The notes under the pieces were generated by a model that searched no databases, had not been told where the DNA came from, and was given only the letters and a program-made list of their open reading frames with translations. Shown one piece after another: positions 37,187 to 46,326 of a stretch of 64,000 nt of DNA (the first letter of the stretch is position 1; each line of letters starts with the position of its first letter). The stretch comes from Pseudomonas kribbensis. Lineage in GTDB: Bacteria > Pseudomonadota > Gammaproteobacteria > Pseudomonadales > Pseudomonadaceae. The position numbers were made by a program, and so were the translations under genes. Where the stretch lies: contig NZ_CP029608.1 of the NCBI RefSeq assembly GCF_003352185.1, positions 4,030,001 through 4,094,000 on the forward strand. The letters are read 5' to 3'.

Positions 37187-37354
37187 ATGAGCCTGACCAT
37201 GACCATTGTGATGTTGATTGCCGGCTGGCTGGCCGTTGCCGCTGCCATGTTGTGGGGCGTGCTGCGGATTTCCCGTCGCCATCACCACCCTGTGCAACCT
37301 GCACCGATCAAGAAGATCGAGAAACACAGCGCCCGTCACGCCACCGCGCACTGA
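37187..37354 (+). CDS. 55-residue single-pass membrane protein
   Basis: ATG 37187 has a perfect AGGAGG site 7 bases upstream. The peptide has one hydrophobic helix (TIVMLIAGWLAVAAAMLWGV) followed by a basic, histidine-rich tail (RISRRHHHP, then KKIEKHSARHATAH). This is a typical small inner-membrane protein with the tail in the cytoplasm. A two-way terminator follows. Function unknown; the histidine-rich tail might bind metal. Confidence 0.7.
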   Translation: MSLTMTIVMLIAGWLAVAAAMLWGVLRISRRHHHPVQPAPIKKIEKHSARHATAH

Positions 37355-37379
37355 CATCTTTCAATCGATTCAAACGAAA

Positions 37380-37413
37380 AAGGCCGCGTGACTCTTGCGA
37401 GTGACGCGGCCTT
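37380..37413. terminator. Bidirectional terminator between the 55-residue gene and terC
   Basis: Outer arms AAGGCCGCGT / ACGCGGCCTT with an inner ACTC/GAGT stem, preceded by A-rich and followed by T-rich sequence. Confidence 0.85.
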
Positions 37414-37427
37414 CGCTTTTCCAGAGG

Positions 37428-38177
37428 TTACGCCTGGGCAGCCAGTTTCTTCTGCTTGGCGCGACGGGACATCATGTTCAACACCTCAATCGCAGCCGAG
37501 AACGCCATGGCGGCATACACATAACCTTTCGGTACGTGGGCGCCGAAACCTTCGGCGATCAGCGTCATGCCGATCATGATCAGGAAGCCCAGGGCCAGCA
37601 TTACCACCGACGGGTTGTCGTTGATGAACTTGGCCAGCGGGTCAGCCGCAAACAGCATCACCAGTACCGAAACCACCACCGCGATCACCATGATCGGCAA
37701 GTGTTCGGTCATGCCGACAGCGGTAATGATGCTGTCGATCGAGAACACCATGTCCAGCATCAGGATCTGCCCGATGGCCGCGGCAAAGCCCAGGGTTACT
37801 GTCGAGGTAGCCGACTTCGGATCGTCCGGCACCGGGTCCATACTGTGATGGATCTCGGTCGTCGCCTTCCACACCAGGAACAGGCCACCGGCGATCAGGA
37901 TCATGTCCTTCCAGGAGAACGCCTGGCCCAGGATCTCGATGACTGGCTCAGTCAACTGCACGATGAAGGCGATGGTGCTCAACAGCGCCAGACGCATGAT
38001 CAGCGCCATGCCGATACCGAGGCGGCGGGCCTTCTGCCGGTACTGCTCGGGCAGCTTGTTGGTCAGGATCGAAATGAAGATCAGGTTATCGATGCCGAGC
38101 ACGATTTCCATCACCACCAGTGTGGCCAAGGCAATCCAGGCCGTCGGGCTGGAAGCGAGTTCTAACAGGTATTCCAT
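37428..38177 (-). CDS. TerC family membrane protein
   Basis: 249 residues with about seven membrane helices. The TerC marks are both present: [18 protein letters not shown] near the start and [17 protein letters not shown] in the middle, each with the acidic residues thought to bind metal. The family includes tellurite-resistance TerC and Mn2+ exporters (Alx/MeeY) that supply exoenzymes. The single-domain form here (like YgdQ) lacks the CBS/CorC extension. No ter operon is present, so tellurite resistance is not implied. Confidence 0.9.
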   Translation of the reverse strand: MEYLLELASSPTAWIALATLVVMEIVLGIDNLIFISILTNKLPEQYRQKARRLGIGMALIMRLALLSTIAFIVQLTEPVIEILGQAFSWKDMILIAGGLFLVWKATTEIHHSMDPVPDDPKSATSTVTLGFAAAIGQILMLDMVFSIDSIITAVGMTEHLPIMVIAVVVSVLVMLFAADPLAKFINDNPSVVMLALGFLIMIGMTLIAEGFGAHVPKGYVYAAMAFSAAIEVLNMMSRRAKQKKLAAQA

Positions 38178-38205
38178 GGGTCAGTCCTGACTCTTGTAAG
38201 ACGGT

Positions 38206-38448
38206 TTAGATGGTCTTGGAGGAAGATTCGGATTTTTCCGCATCTTTTTCCGGGGCTTCTTTTTTCTCGATCAGACCGCCAGTGGCTTCGCTGAGCGCCT
38301 GCTCGGCGGCTTTGTGCGTGTCGTCGATCGCCTGCTTGGCGCTCTCGGCGGCCTTGCCCATCAATTGCTGGGCGCTTTTTTCAGCCTGGTCGCAGCCCGC
38401 CATAAGCAGTAAAGACGTAAACATCAGTGCCGGGATCGTGTATTTCAT
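38206..38448 (-). CDS. Small alanine/lysine-rich lipoprotein
   Basis: 80 residues from ATG 38448 with AAGGAA upstream. Signal peptide and lipobox are LLLMAGC. The mature part is an alternating A/K/E helix (KSAQQLMGKAAESAKQAIDD) ending in a charged tail, so it probably forms a coiled coil on the outer membrane or in the periplasm, in the manner of Lpp-like proteins. It follows 28 bases upstream of terC's start on the same strand, so the two could be co-transcribed. Function unknown. Confidence 0.75.
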   Translation of the reverse strand: MKYTIPALMFTSLLLMAGCDQAEKSAQQLMGKAAESAKQAIDDTHKAAEQALSEATGGLIEKKEAPEKDAEKSESSSKTI

Positions 38449-38592
38449 AAGGGTTCCTTCGAATGAACAGACAGGGTCACAGACCGCCCGTCGATGGCTG
38501 GGCATTCTAGGGAGACAAACACTTCAGGAAAATTCGTATTTTTAGCGGCTATACTTCGATTTATACGAACTGTATTTGACGGACCAGACCCC

Positions 38593-39492
38593 ATGCTCAA
38601 TTACCGACAACTGCATTACTTCTGGGTGGTGGCCAAGACCGGCAGCATCGTGCGCGCCTGCGAGCAACTGAACCTCACGCCGCAGACCATCAGCGGGCAG
38701 ATTTCCCTGCTCGAACAGACCTACGGCATCCAGTTGTTCCAGCGAGTCGGCCGGCAACTCGAACTCACCGAAGCCGGGCGCCAGGCCCTGCCTTACGCCG
38801 AGCAGATGTTCCAGCTCGGCGGCGAACTGGAACTGATGTTGCGCGCACAACCCAACGAGCAGCAGATCCTGTTCCGGGTCGGCGTGGCGGACGTGGTGCC
38901 CAAATCCATCGTCTATCGCCTGATCGCACCGACCATGGAGCTCAGCGAACCGCTGCGCATCACTTGCCGCGAAGACAAACTTGAGCGATTACTGGCGGAC
39001 CTGGCGATCCAGCGCCTGGACCTGGTGATCTCCGACAGCCCGATGCCCTCGCACTTGGACATCAAGGGCTACAGCCAGAAACTCGGGGAATGCGGGATCA
39101 GTTTCTTTGCCACCGCAGAATTGGCGGCGTTATACGGTCAGGATTTTCCGCGCAGCCTGCACGGCGCGCCGCTGCTGATTCCCGGCGCGGAGACCGTGGT
39201 GCGCAGCCGTTTGCAGCGCTGGTTCGCCGAGCAGCAGATTCAGCCAAGGATTGTCGGGGAGTTCGATGACAGCGCCCTGATGCAGGCGTTCGGCCAGTCC
39301 GGGAGCGGGATCTTCATCGGCCCGAGCGTGATTGCCGATGAGGTGAAGCGCCAGTACGGCGTCGAGTTGATCGGCCAGACCGATGCGGTGAGTGAGTCGT
39401 TCTACGCGATCTCGGTGGAACGCAAGGTCAAGCACCCCGGCATCAAAGCGATTACCGAAGGTGCCCGACGCGAGCTGTTTACCGAGTTTTAA
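38593..39492 (+). CDS. nhaR: LysR-type activator NhaR
   Basis: 299 residues from ATG 38593. The N-terminus MLNYRQLHYFWVVAKTGSI and the HTH (ACEQLNLTPQTISGQISLLE) are characteristic of NhaR, the sodium-responsive activator of nhaA in E. coli, which also controls pga/biofilm genes and osmC. No nhaA or nhaB antiporter gene lies nearby, so in this genome it acts at a distance or on another target such as the convergent MFS gene, whose stop overlaps its own by 3 bases. Confidence 0.88.
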   Translation: MLNYRQLHYFWVVAKTGSIVRACEQLNLTPQTISGQISLLEQTYGIQLFQRVGRQLELTEAGRQALPYAEQMFQLGGELELMLRAQPNEQQILFRVGVADVVPKSIVYRLIAPTMELSEPLRITCREDKLERLLADLAIQRLDLVISDSPMPSHLDIKGYSQKLGECGISFFATAELAALYGQDFPRSLHGAPLLIPGAETVVRSRLQRWFAEQQIQPRIVGEFDDSALMQAFGQSGSGIFIGPSVIADEVKRQYGVELIGQTDAVSESFYAISVERKVKHPGIKAITEGARRELFTEF

Positions 39493-40649
39493 GCCGTTGC
39501 GCAGACATCGCGCGGCTTGAGCACCATCAACACCATGGCGAGGAAAATCGACAGCAGGATGAACGCGGCGGCCGCGAAGCCTACGAAGCCCAGGCCGGCA
39601 CTGTCGATCACTCGACCGCCAATAATCGCGCCCAGACCGATCCCGAGGTTGGCCCCGGCAATGTTCAACGACGCAGCGAAGGCCGGCGCCTCAGGTGCGG
39701 CTTTCATCAAACGCACGTGGCTGACCAGAAACAGCGCCGCCTGAGTCACGCCCCAGATGCCCATGGCCGCCGCCAGACCCAGCGACGAATTGATGTTCGG
39801 TACCAGCGCCACCATCCCGGGAATCATGAACGCGCAGAACATCACCGAGGCCATCAGCGGATGGCGATCCACCGCGCGCCCGCCCAGCGAGTTGCCGATC
39901 AGCCCGACTGCGCCAAAGCCCATCAGGCACCAACCGACCACGGTGCCATTGAAGCCAGCCAGACGCTCAAGGATGTCCGCCAGATAGGTGTAGGCCGTGA
40001 ACATGCCGCTGAACACCAGGATCGACAGCAATACATGGCCAAGCATCAGCGGGCTGCGCAGGATCTTGAACTGCGAAGCGAAGCTGACCTGGTGCTGGTG
40101 CAGGCTGGTTTTCGGCAGGTAGACAAACAGCAGCAAGGCCTTGGCGAACGCAATCACCGCCAGAATGGCGAATGCACTGCGCCAGCCGAACGCGTCGGAA
40201 ATCAGCGTGCCCACCGGAATGCCGAACACCGTGGCACAGACGATGCCGAAGCCGATCTTGGCAATGGCGCGACCGGCGAAGTCCGGGCCGACGATGTCCA
40301 CGGCAGTTTCGCTGGCCAGCGCCCAGAACACCGGCAACCCCAGCGCCGGGATCAGTCGAGCAATGGCCATGACCCAGATGTTCGGCGCCAGCGCCGCCAC
40401 GGTATTGGCCAGACCAAACATGATCAGGATGGTGATGAACAGTTTGCGCCGTTCGAATCGGGCGAAATATGCGGTCAAGAAAGGACCGAACATGGCCACG
40501 GTGAAAGCGAATAGAGTCACCAGCAACCCGGCTTGCGGGATAGTGACTTCCAGGTCGCGGGCAATCGCCGGCAACAGGCCGACGATGACGAACTCCGTGG
40601 TCAGCACCGTGAATCCGGCGGCAGACAACAGAAGGATGGGCAACAGCAT
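39489..40649 (-). CDS. MFS transporter, DHA1 family
   Basis: 386 residues from ATG 40649 with GGAGT upstream; about 12 membrane helices. The first helix and loop (TEFVIVGLLPAIARDLEVTI) and FGPFLTAYFARFERRKLFI match DHA1 exporters of the YdhP/AraJ/Cml type. It is convergent with nhaR. The exported compound is not predictable. Confidence 0.85.
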   Translation of the reverse strand: MLLPILLLSAAGFTVLTTEFVIVGLLPAIARDLEVTIPQAGLLVTLFAFTVAMFGPFLTAYFARFERRKLFITILIMFGLANTVAALAPNIWVMAIARLIPALGLPVFWALASETAVDIVGPDFAGRAIAKIGFGIVCATVFGIPVGTLISDAFGWRSAFAILAVIAFAKALLLFVYLPKTSLHQHQVSFASQFKILRSPLMLGHVLLSILVFSGMFTAYTYLADILERLAGFNGTVVGWCLMGFGAVGLIGNSLGGRAVDRHPLMASVMFCAFMIPGMVALVPNINSSLGLAAAMGIWGVTQAALFLVSHVRLMKAAPEAPAFAASLNIAGANLGIGLGAIIGGRVIDSAGLGFVGFAAAAFILLSIFLAMVLMVLKPRDVCATA

Positions 40650-40985
40650 GAGGAACTCCAGCAAAACGACGACACCAGCGCTGACCCGAAGGCCCGCCGG
40701 CAGAACTTGAAAATAAGGATGCGCAATCTTAACAGAGTGTTTCCCGAGTGACTTGCACAAACCTGTCTATGTTGCCGGACGTTTCGGTGGCAGATCGTCA
40801 CAGGCCTGAAGGATAAGGCCTACGCTGTGATAAAGTCCGCGCCCTGAAAAACGTACACCCTGTTCAGCCGCCCGTTTAACGGCGTGGCTGTCGCGTCATT
40901 CCTTTCGGTTCGTGTCTGTGGCCTGCCCCCGATTTATCGCCCGGATCACGCAACCTTGCACCCTATAAAAAGCAGAGATGCCGTT
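40650..40985. other. Divergent intergenic region upstream of sstT
   Basis: 336 bases with no credible gene. A -10-like GTGATAAAG lies near 40827-40836, with no convincing -35. I see no hairpin resembling a known amino-acid riboswitch. Confidence 0.4.
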
Positions 40986-42218
40986 ATGACCGCTTCATCC
41001 CCTTCTCTATTGCAACGCCTGCAAAGCCTCAGCCTGGTCACGCAGATCCTGATCGGCCTGATTGCCGGCATCGCCCTGGCGCTGCTCGCACCGGAAGCCG
41101 CGAAAGGCACCGCTTTCATCGGCAAGGTGTTCGTCTCGGCGCTGAAAGCCGTGGCGCCGATTCTGGTGTTCGTGCTGGTCATGGCCTCGATTGCCAACCA
41201 CAAGCACGGCCAGGAAACCCATATCCGGCCAATTCTGTTCCTCTATCTGCTGGGCACCTTTGGCGCTGCGGTGGTGGCCGTGGTTGCCAGCACCCTTTTC
41301 CCGTCGCATCTGGTGCTGTCCACCGACAACGTCGCCGTGACGGCACCGGGCGGCATCGGTGAAGTCCTGCAAAGCCTGCTGTTGAGCGTGGTCGATAACC
41401 CGGTCACCGCGCTGATGAACGCCAACTTCATCGGCATTCTGGCCTGGGCCATCGGCATGGGCGTGGCCATCCGCCACGCCGGTGATACCACCCGGGAAGT
41501 GGTCAGCGATTTGTCCAACGGCGTGACCCTGATCGTGCGCGTGGTGATCCGCTTCGCACCGCTGGGGATTTTCGGCCTGGTGGCTTCGACCCTGGCCACT
41601 TCCGGTTTTGGCGCACTGGTCGGCTACGCTCACCTGTTGGCGGTGCTGTTGGGCTGCATGGCCTTCGTGGCACTGGTGATGAACCCGCTGATCGTGTTCT
41701 GGAAACTGCGCCGCAACCCGTATCCGCTGACGCTGAAATGCCTGCGTGAAAGCGGCATCACCGCGTTCTTCACGCGCAGTTCGGCGGCGAACATTCCGGT
41801 CAACCTGGAACTGAGCAAACGCCTGGGCCTGCACGAAGATACCTATTCGGTCTCGATTCCGCTGGGCGCGACCATCAACATGGCCGGTGCGTCGATCACC
41901 ATCACCGTGCTGACCCTCGCCGCCGTGCATACACTGGGCATCGCCGTGGACATCCCGACCGCGATCCTGCTCAGCGTTGTCGCCGCAATCTGCGCGTGCG
42001 GTGCGTCCGGTGTAGCCGGCGGTTCGCTGCTGCTGATCCCGCTGGCGTGCAGCCTGTTCGGCATCCCGAGCGAAATCGCCATGCAGGTGGTGGCGGTCGG
42101 TTTCATCATCGGCGTACTGCAGGATTCGGCCGAGACGGCGCTGAACTCCTCAACCGACGTGCTGTTCACCGCTGCGGCTTGCCTGGGCGAAGAACAGAAA
42201 GCCCAGCGTCCGGCGTAA
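40986..42218 (+). CDS. sstT: Serine/threonine:sodium symporter SstT
   Basis: 410 residues from ATG 40986 with eight or more membrane helices plus two re-entrant loops. Family segments are [55 protein letters not shown] and [19 protein letters not shown]. SstT takes up serine and threonine with sodium and belongs to the DAACS family. It is monocistronic with a strong terminator. Confidence 0.94.
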   Translation: MTASSPSLLQRLQSLSLVTQILIGLIAGIALALLAPEAAKGTAFIGKVFVSALKAVAPILVFVLVMASIANHKHGQETHIRPILFLYLLGTFGAAVVAVVASTLFPSHLVLSTDNVAVTAPGGIGEVLQSLLLSVVDNPVTALMNANFIGILAWAIGMGVAIRHAGDTTREVVSDLSNGVTLIVRVVIRFAPLGIFGLVASTLATSGFGALVGYAHLLAVLLGCMAFVALVMNPLIVFWKLRRNPYPLTLKCLRESGITAFFTRSSAANIPVNLELSKRLGLHEDTYSVSIPLGATINMAGASITITVLTLAAVHTLGIAVDIPTAILLSVVAAICACGASGVAGGSLLLIPLACSLFGIPSEIAMQVVAVGFIIGVLQDSAETALNSSTDVLFTAAACLGEEQKAQRPA

Positions 42219-42236
42219 ACACCGAGCGCAATAAAA

Positions 42237-42271
42237 AGCCCGCCAAGGCGCAAACCTTGGCGGGCTTTTTG
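42237..42271. terminator. Terminator between sstT and the DUF1993 gene
   Basis: 12-base arms AGCCCGCCAAGG / CCTTGGCGGGCT with a 6-base loop, A-run before and T-run after. Confidence 0.95.
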
Positions 42272-42282
42272 TTGCGTCGGGT

Positions 42283-42792
42283 TTAGAACGCGCCCATGTA
42301 ATCGCGCTTGCCGATTTCAACGCCGTTGTGACGCAGCAGGTCGTAAGCGGTGGTGACGTGGAAGAAGAACTGCGGCAGGCCGTAGCTCAGCAGGTAAGCC
42401 TGGCCGCTGAAGCGCTTCTCTTTCGGGGTGCCCGGACGGGTCACGATCTCGATGCCTTCCTTGCCGTTGATTTGCTCAGGCTTGATCTCGCCGATGAAGG
42501 CCAGGACCTTGGTGATCAGCGCTTGCAGCTCGGCGAAGGTGGTTTCGGTGTCGTCGTATTTCGGGATTTCGACTTCGGCCAGACGCGAGGAAACGCCTTT
42601 GGCGAAGTCCACGGCGATCTGCACCTGACGCACCAGCGGAAACATGTCCGGGTACAGACGCGCTTGCAGGAAGGCGTTCGGGTCGATGTTTTTCGCGGTG
42701 GCGTGGGCTTCGGCTTTTTTCAGCACATCGCTCAGGGCGTTGAGCATTTGTTGGAAAACCGGGACGGATGCGGCGTACAGGGAAATGGTCAT
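42283..42792 (-). CDS. DUF1993 family protein
   Basis: 169 residues from ATG 42792. MTISLYAASVPVFQQMLNAL at the start and KRFSGQAYLLSYGLPQFFFH toward the end are family marks of DUF1993, a DinB-like four-helix bundle. No catalytic residues can be named. It is convergent with sstT and divergent from yceH. Function unknown. Confidence 0.88.
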   Translation of the reverse strand: MTISLYAASVPVFQQMLNALSDVLKKAEAHATAKNIDPNAFLQARLYPDMFPLVRQVQIAVDFAKGVSSRLAEVEIPKYDDTETTFAELQALITKVLAFIGEIKPEQINGKEGIEIVTRPGTPKEKRFSGQAYLLSYGLPQFFFHVTTAYDLLRHNGVEIGKRDYMGAF

Positions 42793-42916
42793 GGCAGTCT
42801 CACGTGGTGGCTGGGTGAATCGTGGGGCGATTATAGCCATGCTCGCGGGCCGCGCGACTTGTCTTTTATCCAGCAAGGATTAGGCTAGGCGCCTTCGACT
42901 GCAGAGGGAACGCGCG

Positions 42917-43564
42917 ATGTCCACAGAACTTGAAACCAACGTCAACGAACCACGGCTCAACGCCACGGAAATCCGCATTCTGGGTTCGCTGATCGAGAAA
43001 CAGGCCACCAGCCCGGAAACATATCCGCTGACCCTCAACGCACTGGTGCTGGCCTGCAATCAGAAAACCAGCCGGGAACCGGTGATGAACCTGACCCAGG
43101 GCCAGGTCGGCCAGAGCTTGCGCGCCCTCGAAGGTCGCGGTTTCGCCAAGCTGGTGATGGGTAGCCGCGCCGACCGCTGGGAGCACAAGGTCGACAAGGC
43201 GCTGGAGCTGGTGCCGGCACAGATGATTCTGACCGGGCTGATGTTCCTGCGCGGCCCGCAGACCGTCAACGAACTGTTGACCCGCAGCGGTCGCATGCAT
43301 GAATTCGAAGACGCCGAACAAGTGGTGCATCAACTGGAGCGCCTGATCGCCCGGGACCTGGCGGTGCTGATTCCGCGTCAGGCCGGCCAGCGCGAGGACC
43401 GCTACACCCATGCACTGGGCGATCCGGCGGACATCGAGGCGATTATTGCGGCACGACAGAATCCGAGTGATCGCGGCGCTGCCAGCGGTGTGTCAGTGGA
43501 GCGCATCGAAGAGCTGGAAGCGCGGATTGCAGCGCTGGAAGAGCGCCTGGCCCGCCTCGAATAA
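42917..43564 (+). CDS. YceH family protein (DUF480)
   Basis: 215 residues. [20 protein letters not shown] and [20 protein letters not shown] are the characteristic N-terminal winged-helix sequences of YceH/DUF480; [19 protein letters not shown] marks the second winged helix. The C-terminus is a short coiled coil ([20 protein letters not shown]). It has a DNA-binding look, but no function is established. Confidence 0.9.
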   Translation: MSTELETNVNEPRLNATEIRILGSLIEKQATSPETYPLTLNALVLACNQKTSREPVMNLTQGQVGQSLRALEGRGFAKLVMGSRADRWEHKVDKALELVPAQMILTGLMFLRGPQTVNELLTRSGRMHEFEDAEQVVHQLERLIARDLAVLIPRQAGQREDRYTHALGDPADIEAIIAARQNPSDRGAASGVSVERIEELEARIAALEERLARLE

Positions 43565-43580
43565 GCGTAACGGGGCGGCG

Positions 43581-44099
43581 TTACTCGCCGTCCCAGTAAT
43601 CCACCCCGTCCGACTGCCGCGCCACCGCGACGAATCCCGAGGCATTGCCCTCGGCATCGATGCTGAAATTATCCATCACCGCGTATTTGTTCGAGTCCGG
43701 GTATTCACAGATGTCCGGTTGCTGCTGGGTGCTGACTGCCAGATAGCGCAGCTCCTGCGAGCTGGTGTTGATGATTTGATGCGCCTTTTCCGGGCCGCCC
43801 GGCGGGCAGGCGATCACGTCGCCGGCGCGGATCGGGAAACGCTCGGCCCCCAAGCGCACCTCCCCTTCCCCGGCCACCACGTAGAACATCTCCTCATTGA
43901 CCCGATGGCTGTGGAACGGACTGCCACGCATGCCCGGCGGCAGCGCATACAGCCGATAACCGAGCTTCTGCGCACCCAGTTGCTGGCCGATTCGGGCGAA
44001 CCGCTGCTGATAACGCCCGGCGGTTTCGCCTTCGGGGGCCAGGGCTTCGGGCAACGGTTCGAGTTCGACATCATTCAGGTTGAGAATGGGCGGGTGCAT
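43581..44099 (-). CDS. Cupin-domain protein
   Basis: 172 residues from ATG 44099 with GAGGT upstream. One cupin domain: the first motif is HSHRVNEEMFYVVAGEGEVR and the second covers GPEKAHQIIN, with histidines and glutamate placed for metal binding. The FHSHRVNEEMFYVV type is common among enzymes and sugar-binding sensors. It is convergent with yceH. Substrate unknown. Confidence 0.85.
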   Translation of the reverse strand: MHPPILNLNDVELEPLPEALAPEGETAGRYQQRFARIGQQLGAQKLGYRLYALPPGMRGSPFHSHRVNEEMFYVVAGEGEVRLGAERFPIRAGDVIACPPGGPEKAHQIINTSSQELRYLAVSTQQQPDICEYPDSNKYAVMDNFSIDAEGNASGFVAVARQSDGVDYWDGE

Positions 44100-44184
44100 G
44101 CAAACCTCGGCTTTTGTCGTGGGGCAAGTCTGTGCCTGCTGATCCGGCAGTATAGGCAATGACCAACCCCGACACCGAGATCAA

Positions 44185-45003
44185 TCAACTGCGGGCAAAC
44201 GCCACCGCTGCATCGAACTGCTCGACCGTCGGCCGCACGCCGGTGTACAGCACGAACTGCTCCAGCGCCTGGATCGCGATCACTTCCAGCCCGGTGATGA
44301 CTTTTTTGCCTTCAGCGCGGCCACGCACGATCAGTGGGGTTTCCGAGGGGATCGCCACCACATCGAACACGGTGTCGGCAGACTTGATCACATCCACTTC
44401 AAACGCCAACTGACCCGCTTCCGGACCACCGTCCATGCCGACCGGCGTCACGTTGATCAGCATCTGCGGGCGCTCGTCACCCATTTCCGCCTGCCACCGA
44501 TAGCCGAGGGAATCGGCCAGCGCACGGCCGGCGCGCTCGTTGCGGGCCACGATCAGACCATTCTTGTAACCACCATCGCGCAAGGCACTGGCCACCGCTT
44601 TGGCCATGCCGCCGCTGCCGCGCAGGGCGAAAGTCGAGTCCTTCGGCACCGCGTGGGTGTCAAGCAACTGGGCGATGGCGATGTAATCGGTGTTGTAGGC
44701 CTTGAGATGGCCGTTGGTGTTGACGATGGTGTTGATCGACTGGATCGCCGCTGCCGAGGCATCCAGCTCGTCGACCAGGGCAATGCAGGCCTCCTTGAAC
44801 GGCATCGACACCCCGCAACCACGGATGCCCAGCGCCCGGATCCCGCCGACGGCGCCCGGCAGATCCTGGCTGCTGAAGGCCTTGTAGTAGAAATTCAGGC
44901 CCAGTTGTTCGTACAAATGGTTATGAAAACGCAGACCGAAATTCCCGGGACGCCCAGACAGGGACATGCACAATTGGGTGTCTTTGTTGGGGTTCATCTG
45001 CAT
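44185..45003 (-). CDS. Shikimate 5-dehydrogenase-like protein (AroE/YdiB family)
   Basis: 272 residues from ATG 45003 with AAGGAG upstream. The catalytic lysine (SMPFKE) and aspartate (AYNTDYIA) of the family are present, as is a dinucleotide loop (LRGSGGMAKAVASAL). The usual shikimate carboxylate motif near the start (HSxSP type) reads NFGLRFHNHLY, so the paired serines are missing. The protein belongs to the SDH-like group, whose members can be weak or use other substrates. The true aroE should be elsewhere in the genome. Confidence 0.85.
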   Translation of the reverse strand: MQMNPNKDTQLCMSLSGRPGNFGLRFHNHLYEQLGLNFYYKAFSSQDLPGAVGGIRALGIRGCGVSMPFKEACIALVDELDASAAAIQSINTIVNTNGHLKAYNTDYIAIAQLLDTHAVPKDSTFALRGSGGMAKAVASALRDGGYKNGLIVARNERAGRALADSLGYRWQAEMGDERPQMLINVTPVGMDGGPEAGQLAFEVDVIKSADTVFDVVAIPSETPLIVRGRAEGKKVITGLEVIAIQALEQFVLYTGVRPTVEQFDAAVAFARS

Positions 45004-45257
45004 GGGAGACTCCTTCGAATGCACTTTCGGATGGACGGGATTAGCCAGACCATCAGGTTCTGAACGATCATAAGCCGGTCTGTTCCGGGCTTCACAGCCG
45101 ATGCCTGAAACCCGGTAAGCAAGTCGGTACAGACCTTACACAAAATTTACCCAGCCGCCGTGCTGTTTTTCCAAATGTTGCTGTCTTAGAAGTATCCCCG
45201 CGCTATCCCGAGCCTGTTGCAGGCCCGGACGCCGGGTCGAAGAACCGAGGATTAATC

Positions 45258-45602
45258 ATGATTCGTAAACTCCCCATCGTGGCCTTGTTGATTGGTGCAT
45301 TCGCGATCACAGGTCAGGCAGAAGCCCACGGCGGTGGCTGGCAGGGTCCGGCGGTATTTGGTGCGATCGTCGGCTCGGCCATCATCGGCTCGGCGCTCAT
45401 CAACCAGGATCGTCCGGTGTATGTTCAACAGCCTGTTTACGCTCAACCGGCGCCGGTGTACGTGCAACAACCGCCACCACCGGTCTACTACCAGCCGGCC
45501 CCGGTTTACGTACAACAACCGGTTTATGTTCCAGGCCCGGTCTACTACGGTCCGCCCCGTGGTTATTACGGCCACCCGCACTACTACGGTGGTCGCTGGT
45601 AA
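45258..45602 (+). CDS. Secreted Pro/Tyr/Val/Gln-rich low-complexity protein
   Basis: 114 residues. Signal peptide ends at GQAEA. The mature part begins HGGGWQGPAVFGAIVGSAII (glycine-zipper-like) and continues with repeats of PVYVQQPVYAQPAPVYVQQP type to a PRGYYGHPHYYGGRW end. The repeats suggest a cell-envelope or matrix protein with a beta/poly-proline II tendency. Function unknown. A terminator follows 13 bases after the stop. Confidence 0.8.
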   Translation: MIRKLPIVALLIGAFAITGQAEAHGGGWQGPAVFGAIVGSAIIGSALINQDRPVYVQQPVYAQPAPVYVQQPPPPVYYQPAPVYVQQPVYVPGPVYYGPPRGYYGHPHYYGGRW

Positions 45603-45615
45603 GCACACAGACAGA

Positions 45616-45644
45616 GCCCCGCTTTCCAGCGGGGCTTTTTTTGG
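45616..45644 (+). terminator. Terminator after the Pro/Tyr-rich gene
   Basis: Stem AGCCCCGCT / AGCGGGGCT with a TTCC loop and seven T residues. Confidence 0.94.
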
Positions 45645-45846
45645 CCTCAAGAAAGCCAACCGTCCGTCGGCCAACGTCTGAAAAAATCTCGCCAAGGTCG
45701 CTGTGGGGACAGTTTCACCCGTTAAAGTCGGCATGATGGACTCGACCGTCGGGCCGAAACACAAAACGGTCATCTATTTGTCATGACGGAACCGCAATCT
45801 GAATCCGTCCGCATACAACAGGTTTATAAAAACAAGGACGACTGGA

Positions 45847-46041
45847 ATGCCAACACAGAATCCGCACCGCATCGTCGGTTTATGCACCTCGAGCAAGGTG
45901 TACAACGCCCTGACCGAGCTCAAGCACCTGGAAGGCCATCGCACGGCGAAGTTTGTGTCGCTGCTGGCGGAAAACCTGGTGCGCAAGGGTTTGCTCAATG
46001 AGCACGAGATCGTGCACATGCTCGATCAGGTGGTCGATTGA
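45847..46041 (+). CDS. Small helical protein (64 residues)
   Basis: 64 residues with AAGGAC upstream. The sequence (HRIVGLCTSSKVYNALTELK, later FVSLLAENLVRKGLLNEHEI) is helical with ordinary composition and looks like a small folded cytoplasmic protein or a tiny regulator (a ribbon or winged-helix fragment). Similar short proteins are common in Pseudomonas; I cannot name the family. Confidence 0.65.
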   Translation: MPTQNPHRIVGLCTSSKVYNALTELKHLEGHRTAKFVSLLAENLVRKGLLNEHEIVHMLDQVVD

Positions 46042-46143
46042 CCGAGCCCTCAACGGCATCAATGTCCACTATCGAAAGTGTTGATTGTCCCTGAAACGGC
46101 CAAATCCCTAAGGTAGCTCCATAGATTGATGGAGGTACTTTTC

Positions 46144-46326
46144 ATGGCTCAGGTTCAAATCATGTCCGTTGTCGGCAGCGCGGTTCCCGCATCCCTCAGA
46201 GAGCTTGGACTGCTCGCCTGCTGGTATCTGGTGCGCGACGGCGAACCGGTCAGCGGCCCGCTCACCTCTTTGCCAGCCGCCAAGGCACTGTCGCAACAGC
46301 TGATCAACGGCCCGTTCAAGGCTTAA
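46144..46326 (+). CDS. Small conserved-looking protein (60 residues)
   Basis: 60 residues from ATG 46144, with a perfect GGAGGT site 8 bases upstream. ACWYLVRDGEPVSGPLTSLP followed by a helical AAKALSQQLINGP reads as a small folded domain without a signal peptide. It is convergent with the AI-2E-family gene; the stops overlap by 4 bases. Function unknown. Confidence 0.65.
   Translation: MAQVQIMSVVGSAVPASLRELGLLACWYLVRDGEPVSGPLTSLPAAKALSQQLINGPFKA

Noticed and set aside
40650..40985. Possible riboswitch or attenuator upstream of sstT
   Set aside because: No stable paired structure or run of Thr/Ser codons in a leader frame was found by eye.
45252..45773. Minus-strand frame opposite the Pro/Tyr-rich secreted protein
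   Set aside because: The plus-strand gene has a signal peptide, ribosome site and terminator; the opposite frame has none.
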